From Francisella salimarina (GTDB lineage: Bacteria > Pseudomonadota > Gammaproteobacteria > Francisellales > Francisellaceae), in contig NZ_VOJA01000004.1 in the NCBI RefSeq assembly GCF_007923265.1, forward strand, positions 1 to 64,000: DNA of 64,000 nt, in the 5' to 3' direction. Shown here one piece after another: positions 38,891 to 48,683 of the stretch. The notes beneath the pieces are model-generated. The model was not told the DNA's origin, made no database searches, and saw nothing but the letters and a program-made list of their open reading frames with translations. Every line of letters starts with the position of its first letter. Within the stretch, counting starts at the first letter, position 1. The position numbers were made by a program, and so were the translations under genes.

Positions 38891-41146
38891 ATGCAACAAG
38901 TCATAACAAAAATTCTCGTCAATGGTATAGTCCAAGGGGTCGGATTCCGCCCTTTTATCTATTGCCTTGCCAAAGATATGAATTTATGTGGCTCGGTGCA
39001 AAATACTCCTAATGGTGTTGAGATAATTCTACAATGTGATGAATTTACTGCAGATAGTTTTATAACTAATATGCAAGCAAAACTGCCTCCGCTAGCTAGT
39101 ATAGAAACTATCCAAAAAACTATTTATCAAACTGAAAGTGAATTTACAGATTTCAGCATTCTAGAAACTCAACAAGGTAGCTCTGCTACCAAAATTCCAG
39201 CCGATACAGCTATTTGTGACTTGTGTCTAGATGATATTTTTAACCCAAAAAGTCGCTACTATCTGTATCCATATACTAGCTGTACACACTGTGGCCCTCG
39301 CTTTAGCACAATACAAAGCCTACCTTATGATAGAGATAAAACTGCTTATAAAGATTTTCCACTCTGTGATGGCTGTCACGATAGCTACACAAACCCATTA
39401 GACAGGCATTATCACGCTCAAACTGTTGCATGCTCTAAATGTGGACCAGAACTATCTCATTCTTTTGCAGAAATATCTCAGGCTATCAGGGCTGGTAAAA
39501 TTATCTCAATTAAGAGTCAAAACGGTTTTAAGTTAGTCGTAGATGCTACAAATACTCAAGCAGTCGAAGAACTCCGTAGAAGAAAACATCGCCCAAACAA
39601 ACCATTTGCTTTAATGGCTTTAAATACTCAAAGCATAAAAGAGCATTTTGCAGAAGTTACTACACAGCAAAATGAGCTTCTAAATACGACTATCAGACCT
39701 ATTGTTTTACTTAAAAGACACTCTACTAACAATATCAACTCATCTATTGCACCACGCATAAATCAGCTTGGTTTTATGCTACCCTCAACAGGGACTGATT
39801 ATATCCTTTTTTATCATCTATTAAATCAACCTCAGGGAGCTAACTGGCTTAAAGAAGCTTACAATTTAGCTTTGATAGTTACTAGTGCAAATATATCTGG
39901 TGAAAGCATCATTGCTAATAATGATGAAGCTCACGAAAAACTCAAAGATATTGCTGATCTTATAGTTACAGATAATCGTGATATAGCGATAAAAAGTGAT
40001 GATAGTGTTTTTCATACTGTGATAGATAAAAATCTACCTATTAGAAGATCTCGAGGACTTGTACCGCAATCAATCCAACTATCAGAAACCCTACCAAATA
40101 TACTAGCGACTGGTACATTTTTAAAGAATACTTTCTGTTTTATCAAAGATAATCAAGCCTTTGTATCACAACATATAGGCGATATGGATAGCCAAGCTAA
40201 TATAGAGTTTTTTGAGCAGTCTCTAGAGCATTTCCAAAAGATGTTTGGTTTAAAGTTTGATGGTATTGCTTGTGATTTACATCCTGATATTTATACTACG
40301 CATTTTGCGCAAAAGTTTGATCTACCAATTTATCAGATTCAACATCATCAAGCCCACCTAGCAGCTGTAATAGCTGAGCATAATTTACAAGGTCACGCTA
40401 TAGGTTTGGTACTAGATGGTTTTGGTTTAGGTGAGGATGGTTTAGCTAGAGGTGGCGAACTTTATCATTGTGATATTGATAATTTAGAATTTAACCGCAT
40501 TGGTGAGCTAGATCCTATCGAATATATAGGTGGTGACAAAGTAGCAAAAGAGCCTTGGCGAATGGCTCTTGCAGTATGCCATAAATACGATCTTGAGATA
40601 CCAAATCATCTCAAAAAACTTCCGCAAGCTGAAAGTCTAATCAAGCTTTTACAAAATGACTCTTTACCTAAAGGTAAAACTACTAGTATGGGTAGACTCT
40701 TTGATGCTGTTTCTAGCTTATTAAATATTTGCCATATCAACACTTACGAGGCTCAAGCAGCTATAGAATTAGAGTCTTTAGCTGATATTTCAAACATTCA
40801 ATATGATACCAAATCGGTATCATTTAAAACTAATTTAAATTTAAAAAAACTACTAAAAAGCATAATAAAATGCGATAATATAAGTGTTGCTAGTAACTTA
40901 TGGCACAGCACTTTGGCTTATGCTCTAGCGCAGTGGATTAGTAACTCAGCCCAACCTCGAAATATTAAGAATATAATACTAAGTGGCGGTTGTTTCCAAA
41001 ATAAGCTACTACTAACAGAGACTTACCGTCAACTTAAAGAAATGGATTTCAATATTTATATATCAGAGAAAGTTCCTCTAAATGATGGTGGTGTAAGCCT
41101 TGGACAAGCTTGGCTTGGTGCCAAAAAATATAAAAAAGGTGAGTAA
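38891..41146 (+). CDS. hypF: Carbamoyltransferase HypF
   Basis: A 751-aa protein that makes the carbamoyl group later turned into the cyanide ligands. Domains in order: acylphosphatase (GVGFRPFIY near residue 17), two zinc-finger blocks (CDLCLDD, CTHCGPRF, CDGCHD, CSKCGPE at 108-188), YrdC-like nucleotide-binding (about 195-370) and a Kae1-like C-terminal domain with HHQAHLAAV near 493 and SGGCFQNKLL near 700. A GAGG precedes the ATG. Confidence 0.96.
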   Translation: MQQVITKILVNGIVQGVGFRPFIYCLAKDMNLCGSVQNTPNGVEIILQCDEFTADSFITNMQAKLPPLASIETIQKTIYQTESEFTDFSILETQQGSSATKIPADTAICDLCLDDIFNPKSRYYLYPYTSCTHCGPRFSTIQSLPYDRDKTAYKDFPLCDGCHDSYTNPLDRHYHAQTVACSKCGPELSHSFAEISQAIRAGKIISIKSQNGFKLVVDATNTQAVEELRRRKHRPNKPFALMALNTQSIKEHFAEVTTQQNELLNTTIRPIVLLKRHSTNNINSSIAPRINQLGFMLPSTGTDYILFYHLLNQPQGANWLKEAYNLALIVTSANISGESIIANNDEAHEKLKDIADLIVTDNRDIAIKSDDSVFHTVIDKNLPIRRSRGLVPQSIQLSETLPNILATGTFLKNTFCFIKDNQAFVSQHIGDMDSQANIEFFEQSLEHFQKMFGLKFDGIACDLHPDIYTTHFAQKFDLPIYQIQHHQAHLAAVIAEHNLQGHAIGLVLDGFGLGEDGLARGGELYHCDIDNLEFNRIGELDPIEYIGGDKVAKEPWRMALAVCHKYDLEIPNHLKKLPQAESLIKLLQNDSLPKGKTTSMGRLFDAVSSLLNICHINTYEAQAAIELESLADISNIQYDTKSVSFKTNLNLKKLLKSIIKCDNISVASNLWHSTLAYALAQWISNSAQPRNIKNIILSGGCFQNKLLLTETYRQLKEMDFNIYISEKVPLNDGGVSLGQAWLGAKKYKKGE

Positions 41147-41147
41147 A

Positions 41148-41363
41148 ATGTGCTTAGCAATACCCGCAGAAATTGTAGAAATCAAAGAAGATAATCAAGC
41201 AATTGTTAATGTTGGCGGTGTAAAAAAAAATATCTCTCTAGCACTACTAAGAGATGAAGTTCTTATAGGTGATTTTGTCATAATCCATGTTGGTTTTGCA
41301 TTAAGTAAACTAGATAAAGAAATGGCTCATCAGACTCTAGAGGATCTAAAAAGTATAATATAA
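41148..41363 (+). CDS. hypC: Hydrogenase assembly chaperone HypC
   Basis: A 71-aa chaperone. It begins MCLAIPAEI, with the Cys2 that binds the Fe(CN)2CO unit. I set the start at that ATG, one base after the hypF stop, because an upstream in-frame ATG would add 16 non-family residues. With HypD it carries iron to the large subunit. Confidence 0.95.
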   Translation: MCLAIPAEIVEIKEDNQAIVNVGGVKKNISLALLRDEVLIGDFVIIHVGFALSKLDKEMAHQTLEDLKSII

Positions 41364-41376
41364 AAGGGGTAATGTA

Positions 41377-42468
41377 ATGGATTACATACAAGAATTTAGG
41401 GCCCCGGAAGTTGCAAAAAGTCTTTTACAACAAATCGCTAAAGAAGTTGACCCTAATAGACAATATAACCTAATGGAATTTTGTGGTGGGCATACACATG
41501 CACTACATCGTTATGGGATTCCTAGTCTTTTGCCAGAAAATGTCAAAATGATACATGGTCCGGGGTGTCCAGTTTGTGTACTACCAATCAAGAGAGTCGA
41601 TCAGGCAATATTTTTGGCATCACAAAAAGATGTCATATTCTGTAGCTATGCAGATATGATTCGCGTACCGGGATCTCATCAAGATAGTCTAATCAAAGCT
41701 AAAGCACGCGGTGCTGATGTACGGATGATCTACTCAGTGGAAGATGCTCTAAAACTTGCTGAAGAAAATCCTAATAAAAAGATTATATTCTTTGCTATCG
41801 GGTTTGAGACAACTACTCCCCCAACTGCTGTGGCTATACAACTAGCTATTGCTAAGAAGTTGGATAATTTTCTAATATTTTGTAACCATGTACTTACACC
41901 AGTAGCTATGCAAGCAATCTTATCTGAGGATGTTAAGATTGATGGCTTTTTAGGCCCATCTCATGTCAGTGTTATCATTGGTAGTAATGCTTACGATAAA
42001 GTCACAAAAGAATACGAAAAACCAATGGTTGTAGCAGGTTTCGAGCCTTTGGATGTACTACAATCTATACTTATGCTTATCAAGATGATTAACGCTGACA
42101 AAATAGGCATAGAAAATCAATATACAAGGGCTGTAGTACCTGATGGCAACCAACTAGCACAAGATTTAATCTCTCAATATCTTACTATCAGAGATACCTT
42201 TGAATGGCGTGGACTTGGATATATCCCAAACAGTGCTTTAGAAATAAAAGATGAGTACGCAAAATTTGATGCTGAAAAATACTATCAAATTCCCGAGGTA
42301 CAAGGGCTAGAGCATAAACAATGTGCTTGCCCTGATATTCTAAGAGGTCTTAAAGAGCCAAAAGATTGTAAATTATTTGGTGTGGTATGTACTCCAGAGC
42401 AACCTATGGGAGCTTGTATGGTTTCATCAGAAGGTGCCTGTGCTGCACACTATCAATACGGAGATTAA
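41377..42468 (+). CDS. hypD: Hydrogenase iron-centre assembly protein HypD
   Basis: A 363-aa 4Fe-4S protein at which the Fe(CN)2CO group is built. The conserved blocks FCGGHTHALHRYG near residue 33, HGPGCPVC near 62 and SYADMIRVPGS near 93 are present. The C-terminal cysteines (CACPDILRG, CKLFGVVCTPEQPMGAC) bind the cluster. hypE follows after 1 nt. Confidence 0.96.
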   Translation: MDYIQEFRAPEVAKSLLQQIAKEVDPNRQYNLMEFCGGHTHALHRYGIPSLLPENVKMIHGPGCPVCVLPIKRVDQAIFLASQKDVIFCSYADMIRVPGSHQDSLIKAKARGADVRMIYSVEDALKLAEENPNKKIIFFAIGFETTTPPTAVAIQLAIAKKLDNFLIFCNHVLTPVAMQAILSEDVKIDGFLGPSHVSVIIGSNAYDKVTKEYEKPMVVAGFEPLDVLQSILMLIKMINADKIGIENQYTRAVVPDGNQLAQDLISQYLTIRDTFEWRGLGYIPNSALEIKDEYAKFDAEKYYQIPEVQGLEHKQCACPDILRGLKEPKDCKLFGVVCTPEQPMGACMVSSEGACAAHYQYGD

Positions 42469-42469
42469 A

Positions 42470-43495
42470 ATGGCTGTGAAATTAAATATCAAAAACGGTG
42501 TAGTCGACCTAGCAATGGGAGCTGGTGGTAAAGCTATGCATCATTTAATCGAGCAGATGATTAAAAAAAGCTTTGATAGTCAATATCTAGCTCAAGCAGA
42601 AGATCAAGCTGTATTACCACAAATAAATGGCAAAATTGCCATAACAACAGATAGCTATGTTATCACGCCATATTTCTTTAGAGGTGGCAATATAGGTAGT
42701 CTTGCAATTCACGGTACAGTCAATGATCTAGTAGTTGGTGGAGCTAAACCACTCTATATATCTGTAGGGCTTATTTTGGAAGAAGGTCTACCTCTAAAAG
42801 ATCTAAAAATAATCCTAGACTCTATGGCTGAAGCTGCCAAAAAAGCTAATGTCCAAATAGTAACTGGAGATACTAAAGTTGTCGAGAAAGGTAAAGGTGA
42901 TGGCATCTTTATCAATACAACTGGAGTTGGTGTAGTTCGTGATGATTTTGTCACTAGAGATGCTCTTGAAGATGGTGACGAGATCATCATAAATGGTACT
43001 CTTGGAGATCATGGTGTTGCTGTGATGTCACAACGAGCAGGTCTTGATTTTGAATGTCAAATAGTGAGTGATGCAACATCTTTAGACAGCTTAGTTGATT
43101 CAATCTATGACAATAAATGTCAAATAAAAACAATGCGTGATCCTACTCGTGGTGGAGTTGGTGCAACCCTTAATGAATGGGCTAACCAACATAATGTCGC
43201 TATCGAGATAGATGAAGCAAATCTACCGGTATCTACTGAAGTTCAATCTGCATGTGAGCTTCTTGGTTTAGATCCATTATATATTGCCAATGAAGGCAAA
43301 ATTTTAATCGCTTGTAAGCCTAGTCAGACTCAAAAGGTTTTAGACTGCTTAAGGGGTCATCCATTAGGAGAAAATGCCCAAGTGATAGCAACCGTAAGAA
43401 AAAGCGAGCAATCTCAAGTCTTTATGAAAACCACATTTGATGGCAAAAGACGTGTAGATTGGTTAAGTGGTGAGCAATTACCAAGAATATGTTAA
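42470..43495 (+). CDS. hypE: Hydrogenase cyanide-ligand enzyme HypE
   Basis: A 341-aa PurM-like ATPase that dehydrates the thiocarbamate to thiocyanate. N-terminal MGAGGKAMHHLIEQ, FRGGNIGSLAIHGTVNDL near 65 and MRDPTRGGVGATL near 222 match HypE. The C-terminus is PRIC, ending in the modified cysteine. I chose the ATG just after hypD and not an earlier in-frame one inside hypD. Confidence 0.96.
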   Translation: MAVKLNIKNGVVDLAMGAGGKAMHHLIEQMIKKSFDSQYLAQAEDQAVLPQINGKIAITTDSYVITPYFFRGGNIGSLAIHGTVNDLVVGGAKPLYISVGLILEEGLPLKDLKIILDSMAEAAKKANVQIVTGDTKVVEKGKGDGIFINTTGVGVVRDDFVTRDALEDGDEIIINGTLGDHGVAVMSQRAGLDFECQIVSDATSLDSLVDSIYDNKCQIKTMRDPTRGGVGATLNEWANQHNVAIEIDEANLPVSTEVQSACELLGLDPLYIANEGKILIACKPSQTQKVLDCLRGHPLGENAQVIATVRKSEQSQVFMKTTFDGKRRVDWLSGEQLPRIC

Positions 43496-43505
43496 GGAGA
43501 GTAAT

Positions 43506-44606
43506 ATGAGTCAGTTTTATTTCTTAAAACATGATGATCTAGATAGAATGATTTCTTACTTCTCAGGGCAAGGCTATGAAGTTATGGCGCCAGCAGTTAG
43601 AGATAAATCTATTGTTTATGACAACATAAACAATGCAAGTGAGCTTCCATGGGGTTATGTAGATATACAAGAGCCGGCAAAATATGAAGTCATCAAAACA
43701 GATGCAAAAAAAGCTTTTGGTTGGAGTGTACCAGTTCAGTCTGTTAAGCCGATGCTTTTTGAAGAGAAAGAAACTCTATGGAAAGTCTCTCGTGATGAGA
43801 ATGGCAGATTAGCATTCAATCAAAGTTTGAACAACAAAAAGTATGCTGTACTAGGTGTTAGACCTTGTGATCTAAGAGCTATTGAGATTCAAGATAGAGT
43901 GTTTGTTGAAAATGCTTATCAAGATGTTCGTTATAAAGCTAGAAGAGAAGCTATGTTTATCGTAGCTGCTAATTGTACTACAGCTCACAGTAACTGTTTT
44001 TGTATAGCTCTAGGTGATAAGCCAGAAGCTGATAAAGGTTTTGATTTAGCGATGACAGAGATTGAGAATGGTTTTGTAATCGAGATAGGTAGTGATAAAG
44101 GTAGACAAGCAATATTAGCTCTACAACTAGATCCTGCAACTGGTGCGCAAACATACCAAGCTGAGCAAAAAGTAAAAGCTGTATATGGTATGCAAGAGAA
44201 AACTCTACCACCGATAGCTCAAGTAGAAAAAGCTCTAACAAGCTCTTATGACCATCCGCAATGGGATGATGTTGCAGCTCGTTGCCTATCTTGTGGTAGC
44301 TGTACTCAATCATGTCCTACCTGTTTCTGCCATACAGAAAAAGAAGAGCCGAGTTTAGATGGTAAAGAGAGTGAACATACGCGTGAATGGGATTCATGTT
44401 TTGGATTAGATCATAGCTATACTCATGGCGAACTATACCGTGAAGAACCAAAACATAGATATCGCCAATGGCTAACACACAAGTTTGGTACTTGGAGAGA
44501 ACAGTTCAAAACTAAAGGTTGTGTTGGTTGTGGTCGTTGTATCACATGGTGCCCTGTGAAAATTGATGTTACAGAAGAAATTAACGCTATTTGTGAGGAG
44601 AAATAA
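43506..44606 (+). CDS. hydB: Group 3b hydrogenase beta subunit (4Fe-4S protein)
   Basis: A 366-aa iron-sulphur subunit of the NADP-linked (sulf)hydrogenase type. Two ferredoxin-like cysteine sets are visible: CLSCGSCTQSCPTC near residue 259 and CVGCGRCITWCP near 338. PCDLRAIEIQDRVF near 119 is conserved in the family. It relays electrons between the small subunit and the flavin subunit. AAGGAGAG precedes the ATG. Confidence 0.9.
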   Translation: MSQFYFLKHDDLDRMISYFSGQGYEVMAPAVRDKSIVYDNINNASELPWGYVDIQEPAKYEVIKTDAKKAFGWSVPVQSVKPMLFEEKETLWKVSRDENGRLAFNQSLNNKKYAVLGVRPCDLRAIEIQDRVFVENAYQDVRYKARREAMFIVAANCTTAHSNCFCIALGDKPEADKGFDLAMTEIENGFVIEIGSDKGRQAILALQLDPATGAQTYQAEQKVKAVYGMQEKTLPPIAQVEKALTSSYDHPQWDDVAARCLSCGSCTQSCPTCFCHTEKEEPSLDGKESEHTREWDSCFGLDHSYTHGELYREEPKHRYRQWLTHKFGTWREQFKTKGCVGCGRCITWCPVKIDVTEEINAICEEK

Positions 44607-44608
44607 TT

Positions 44609-45460
44609 ATGATATACCCACAAGATGCTTATTTACCACATGAAGCAGAGATAGTTGAATTTATCAAAGATGCTGATGATATTTTTACCTTGCGTTTACG
44701 CTTTGTAGACGAAGAGTTACGCAAAAATTATAAATTCCACCCAGGTCAGTTTAATATGCTGTACTTATATGGTGTTGGTGAAGTTGCAATATCTATTGTT
44801 AATGATAGAAATTTTGCCGATGATATCTTTGAGCATACAATCCAAGTAGTTGGTCGTATAACTAAGGGCATGGACAAACTAAAAACTGGTAAAACTATAG
44901 GTGTTAGAGGTCCGTTTGGTAGCTCTTGGCCTGTAGAACAAGCTAAAGGTAAAGATGTTGTAATTATGACTGGCGGTCTTGGTAATGCTCCTCTAGTTGC
45001 TGCAACAGAAGAAATCCTAAAAGATAGAGATGCTTATGGCAAAGTCTATGTAGTACAAGGTATTCGCGATACTTCTGGCCTTATTTATCAAGATAAATAC
45101 ACTCGTTGGAACAACCAACCAAATACACAAGTACTTTTAGCAGCTACAGCTGGTGAGCCTCATGGTCCATGGAAATGGTATGATGGTTTTGTAACTGCAG
45201 CAATTCCGGATCTTGATATTGATCACAAAAATACTGTAGTTATGACTGTTGGTCCTGAGATTATGATGAAAAATGTTGCTAAAGAATTTGCTAAGGTTGG
45301 CGTACCAGAAGAGCAAATTTTTGTCAGCTTAGAGCGTAGCATGAAGTGTGCTATCGGACATTGCGGTCATTGCCAAATGGGCAAAGAGTTTGTCTGTAAA
45401 GATGGTGCTGTATATGCTTATCCAGCTGTTAAAAAACTATTAGAAATAAAAGGAGTATAG
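44609..45460 (+). CDS. hydG: Group 3b hydrogenase gamma subunit (FAD/NAD(P) binding)
   Basis: A 283-aa ferredoxin-reductase-like subunit. The FAD-binding barrel covers about 1-100, the NAD(P) site is TGGLGNAPLVAATEE near 118, and the 2Fe-2S cluster is CAIGHCGHCQMGKEFVC near 249. It exchanges electrons with NAD(P)H. The upstream sequence has GAGGAGAAA, and the stop of hydB is 2 nt before the start. Confidence 0.92.
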   Translation: MIYPQDAYLPHEAEIVEFIKDADDIFTLRLRFVDEELRKNYKFHPGQFNMLYLYGVGEVAISIVNDRNFADDIFEHTIQVVGRITKGMDKLKTGKTIGVRGPFGSSWPVEQAKGKDVVIMTGGLGNAPLVAATEEILKDRDAYGKVYVVQGIRDTSGLIYQDKYTRWNNQPNTQVLLAATAGEPHGPWKWYDGFVTAAIPDLDIDHKNTVVMTVGPEIMMKNVAKEFAKVGVPEEQIFVSLERSMKCAIGHCGHCQMGKEFVCKDGAVYAYPAVKKLLEIKGV

Positions 45461-45462
45461 TT

Positions 45463-46269
45463 ATGTCAGCTCAAGATAAATTAAAAAATTTAGCTCCTCG
45501 ACCAAAAATTGCCGTGCATAAATTTAGCTCATGCGATGGTTGCCAACTAGCTCTAATCAATGATGCTGTATCATTACTTACATTAGCTGAAATGGTTGAT
45601 ATTGTTCACTTTGCAGAAGCTGGTCCTCTAGATGAGTTTGCTGATGTTGATATTGCATTTATCGAAGGTAGTGTAAACACTCATCATGATATTCCACGCC
45701 TACAAAAAATTAGAGAAAAAGCAAAGTATGTAGTGGCTATCGGTGCTTGTGCCGTAGCTGGTGGTATTCAAGCTCTAAGAAACTATACAAATGCTGCCGA
45801 GCTCCTAGAATGGCAAAAAGCTGTATACCCTCAAGATACAGATGTGATTATCAAAGAAGATTTATCTACAGCAAAAGCTATCAAAGAGTATGTAAATGTA
45901 GATTTTGAAATCTCTGGTTGTCCTATAACTACGGAGCAAATACTCAAAGCTATCCGCCAATTACTATTTGGTGTAGAGCCTGAGAAAGTTGTTGATCCAG
46001 TTTGTACAAGCTGTAAGCATGCTGGTGTTACTTGTGTAATGGTGGCAAAAGATGAGCCATGCTTGGGTCCTGTAACAGCAGATGGTTGCGGTGCAATCTG
46101 TCCAAAACTTGGACGTGGTTGTTATGGTTGTTTTGGTGCATCAAAATATGCCAATCTAGGTGCAATGACAACTAGATTAAAAGAACTTGGTTTATCAGAC
46201 AAACAAATCCAAGATAAATATAGATTTATCAGTAGCCAAGATGAAGTATTTAAAAAGGCTGGAGTATAA
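45463..46269 (+). CDS. hydD: Group 3b hydrogenase small (delta) subunit
   Basis: A 268-aa small subunit holding the electron-transfer clusters. Proximal-cluster cysteines are in SSCDGCQLAL near residue 24, GACAVAGG near 104 and SGCPITTEQI near 150. The C-terminal block with CTSCKHAGVTC and CLGPVTADGCGAICP supplies further cysteines. There is no Tat signal peptide, so it works in the cytosol. Confidence 0.92.
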   Translation: MSAQDKLKNLAPRPKIAVHKFSSCDGCQLALINDAVSLLTLAEMVDIVHFAEAGPLDEFADVDIAFIEGSVNTHHDIPRLQKIREKAKYVVAIGACAVAGGIQALRNYTNAAELLEWQKAVYPQDTDVIIKEDLSTAKAIKEYVNVDFEISGCPITTEQILKAIRQLLFGVEPEKVVDPVCTSCKHAGVTCVMVAKDEPCLGPVTADGCGAICPKLGRGCYGCFGASKYANLGAMTTRLKELGLSDKQIQDKYRFISSQDEVFKKAGV

Positions 46270-46271
46270 TT

Positions 46272-47567
46272 ATGAGTAGAGAAACAGTTATTGAAGTGCC
46301 TATTTTAGCCCGTGTTGAAGGTGAAGGTGCTTTAGATTTAAGAATTAAAGATGGCAAAATAGATAAGTGTGAGCTAAGAATCTATGAACCACCGCGTTAT
46401 TTTGAAAAATTCCTCGAAGGTAGAGAACCAAATGCAATTATCGATGCTGTAGCTCGTATCTGCGGTATCTGCCCTCTTGCATATCAAGCAGGCTTCTCAA
46501 GAGCTTATGAAACTGCTTTTGATATCACTAGAACTCAATGGATTGATGATATGCGTCTATTGATGTTTTTGGGTGAATGGATTGAGTCGCATTATCTACA
46601 TGTACATTTATTAGCGGCACCTGACTTCTTAGGTTATAGATCAGCTATCGAGATGGCAAAAGATTACCCTAAAGAAGTTGTCCGAGGTGTTAAATTACAA
46701 CATTTAGGTAATGATATCCTTAAACTACTAGGTGGTAGATCTGTTCATCCTAATGGTATGAAAGTTGGTGGCTTCTACAAAGCTCCTTTGGTAAAAGAAG
46801 TACATGCACTGATTCCTAAGCTAAAAGATGCCCTAAAAGAAGCTAAAGATGTGGTTGAGTGGGTATCTACACTATCATTCCCAGATACTACTATTCCGTT
46901 TAAGATGGTTAGCTTATCACATCCTACTGAATATCCTGTATTTGGTGATGATGTGATTACTAGTGATGGTGAGAAATTCCATATTAGTGAGTATGATGAT
47001 CATTTCAGAGAGTTCCATGCTCCACAATCTACAGCGCTACACTCTACAACTGTTGATGGTCAGCCAATACTTTTAGGTCCTCTGCCAAGAATCAACCTAA
47101 ACTTCGACAAACTACCTAAGCATATCCAAGAAATGGCACATGCTACTGGTGTTAAATGGCCAAGTAAAAATATGTTCCACTCTGTAGTTGCTAGAGCTAT
47201 CGAAGGCTACTGGGCGATAGAAAGAGCGTTACAAGTATGTGAAAACTACTCATATACAGATACTCCATGTGTTGACTATACTATCAAAACTGCCGATGCT
47301 TGGGGTGCTGTAGAAGCTCCGCGTGGTATTCAGATAGATCATATCAAGGTTAATGATCAAGGTTTAGCTGAGAAAATAAGAATATCAGCACCTACATCAC
47401 AAAACTTACCTTGTATTGAGGCTGATCTGCGTATAGCTTTAGAAAACTTTGGTTTAGATAAGCCAGAAGATGAGCTAAGACTACATGCTGAGATGGTTAT
47501 TCGTAACTATGATCCTTGTATATCTTGTTCTGCACATTTCTTAACATTGAATATTGATAGAGATTAA
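46272..47567 (+). CDS. hydA: Group 3b [NiFe] hydrogenase large (alpha) subunit
   Basis: A 431-aa catalytic subunit. The L1 motif RICGIC gives Cys64 and Cys67; the L2 motif DPCISCSAH gives Cys416 and Cys419 followed by His422. Residues 423-431 (FLTLNIDRD) are the expected C-terminal extension removed by the maturation protease. All four Ni-ligand cysteines are intact. It splits or forms H2 with NADP(H) through HydBGD. Confidence 0.95.
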   Translation: MSRETVIEVPILARVEGEGALDLRIKDGKIDKCELRIYEPPRYFEKFLEGREPNAIIDAVARICGICPLAYQAGFSRAYETAFDITRTQWIDDMRLLMFLGEWIESHYLHVHLLAAPDFLGYRSAIEMAKDYPKEVVRGVKLQHLGNDILKLLGGRSVHPNGMKVGGFYKAPLVKEVHALIPKLKDALKEAKDVVEWVSTLSFPDTTIPFKMVSLSHPTEYPVFGDDVITSDGEKFHISEYDDHFREFHAPQSTALHSTTVDGQPILLGPLPRINLNFDKLPKHIQEMAHATGVKWPSKNMFHSVVARAIEGYWAIERALQVCENYSYTDTPCVDYTIKTADAWGAVEAPRGIQIDHIKVNDQGLAEKIRISAPTSQNLPCIEADLRIALENFGLDKPEDELRLHAEMVIRNYDPCISCSAHFLTLNIDRD

Positions 47568-47690
47568 ACACAATCAATCATCCTATGACACATATTTTTT
47601 TAATTTAGCTATAAATTTCTAATTTAAGAAACAAAATTAGTTAAAATAAGTAGCGAAATATTAACTATGTTCATAATTTAAGGAACTAAT

Positions 47691-48620
47691 ATGAGAAAAA
47701 ATATAACTATTTTCTCTGTACTAATCTTAGCGTTACTATTATTCCTAGCAACCCAAGATCTCAAAATGCTTAGCATGATTGGCATTGCCTTTATGCTAGG
47801 TCTTAGACATGGCTTTGATGCTGATCATATTGTAGCTATAGATAATGTAACTAGACAACTAATAACTCAAAATAGAGCGAGTTTCAAAACTGGTTTATTT
47901 TTTGCTTTAGGTCACTCTACAATTGTCTTCTTGCTTACTCTACTTATAGTTATCGGCTTTAGTTTTGCAAGTATTGAGAAAACTAGTGCTTTGGATATTG
48001 GTGCATTTTTTGGAACTATTGTATCGGCTGTATTTTTGCTACTAACAGGGACTATGAGTCTTCTCTCTCTAAAGAAAATGCTCAAAAATAAAACCAGTAT
48101 GGCTCACGATCATACATCAAATTCTGTATTGGCAAAACTTTTTAGACCTATAATCAAAGTTATAGATAGACCATATAAAATGTATTTTGTAGGCTTTCTA
48201 TTTGGTTTAGGCTTTGATACCGCGACTGAGATAGCTCTATTGGGCATGGCTGCTGCTAATGTACTAGATGGTTTATCTATTTGGTATATTATGTTGCTAC
48301 CTATCTCATTTGCTCTAGGGATGATTATAGTTGACTCTATAGATGCTGGATTAATGTCAAAAGTTCTAAGCTTTAACTCAAAAGAGCATAGATTTTATCG
48401 TTATAACATTATAATACTATGTATTGTGATAGTAGCTGCTTATATCGTTGCATTAGTTGAATTGTTAGGTTTATTAAATACAAATATAGCTACAATTAAT
48501 CTAGTTACAGACTTTGTTGATGATTATTCATCTACTATTGGCTTAAGCTTAGTAGCTATTTTCTCTGTATTTTTTGTATTTAAGTTTGTAAATATATACT
48601 CAAAAAGAAGAATAAAATAA
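47691..48620 (+). CDS. NiCoT-family nickel/cobalt permease
   Basis: A 309-aa membrane transporter of the HoxN/HupN/NixA family. The signature helix LGLRHGFDADHIVAIDNVTRQ near residue 36 carries the HX4DH metal motif; FGLGFDTATEIALL near 166 is the second family motif. About eight hydrophobic segments. It follows the hydrogenase genes, so nickel import for hydrogenase is the likely job. Gap to hydA is 123 nt with a small inverted repeat (CTAATTT/AAATTAG). Confidence 0.93.
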   Translation: MRKNITIFSVLILALLLFLATQDLKMLSMIGIAFMLGLRHGFDADHIVAIDNVTRQLITQNRASFKTGLFFALGHSTIVFLLTLLIVIGFSFASIEKTSALDIGAFFGTIVSAVFLLLTGTMSLLSLKKMLKNKTSMAHDHTSNSVLAKLFRPIIKVIDRPYKMYFVGFLFGLGFDTATEIALLGMAAANVLDGLSIWYIMLLPISFALGMIIVDSIDAGLMSKVLSFNSKEHRFYRYNIIILCIVIVAAYIVALVELLGLLNTNIATINLVTDFVDDYSSTIGLSLVAIFSVFFVFKFVNIYSKRRIK

Positions 48621-48629
48621 TACCTTACT

Positions 48630-48656
48630 GGACAGCACAATGTGCTATCCCTACAG
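48630..48656. repeat. Degenerate copy of the 38.8-kb MITE right half
   Basis: The segment reads GGACAGCACA-A-TGTGCTATCC followed by CTACAG. It matches the right half of the 74-bp element (GACAGCACACTGTGCTGTCACTACAG) with a few changes and forms an imperfect hairpin. It lies between the nickel permease and the endopeptidase gene. Confidence 0.55.
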
Positions 48657-48683
48657 AATTTTATTTATCATAAAAGGTAAAAA

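Noticed and set aside
43978-44313. 111-aa minus-strand frame inside hydB
   Set aside because: It is a Leu/Gln-rich shadow of the hydrogenase beta subunit with no promoter or ribosome-binding site.
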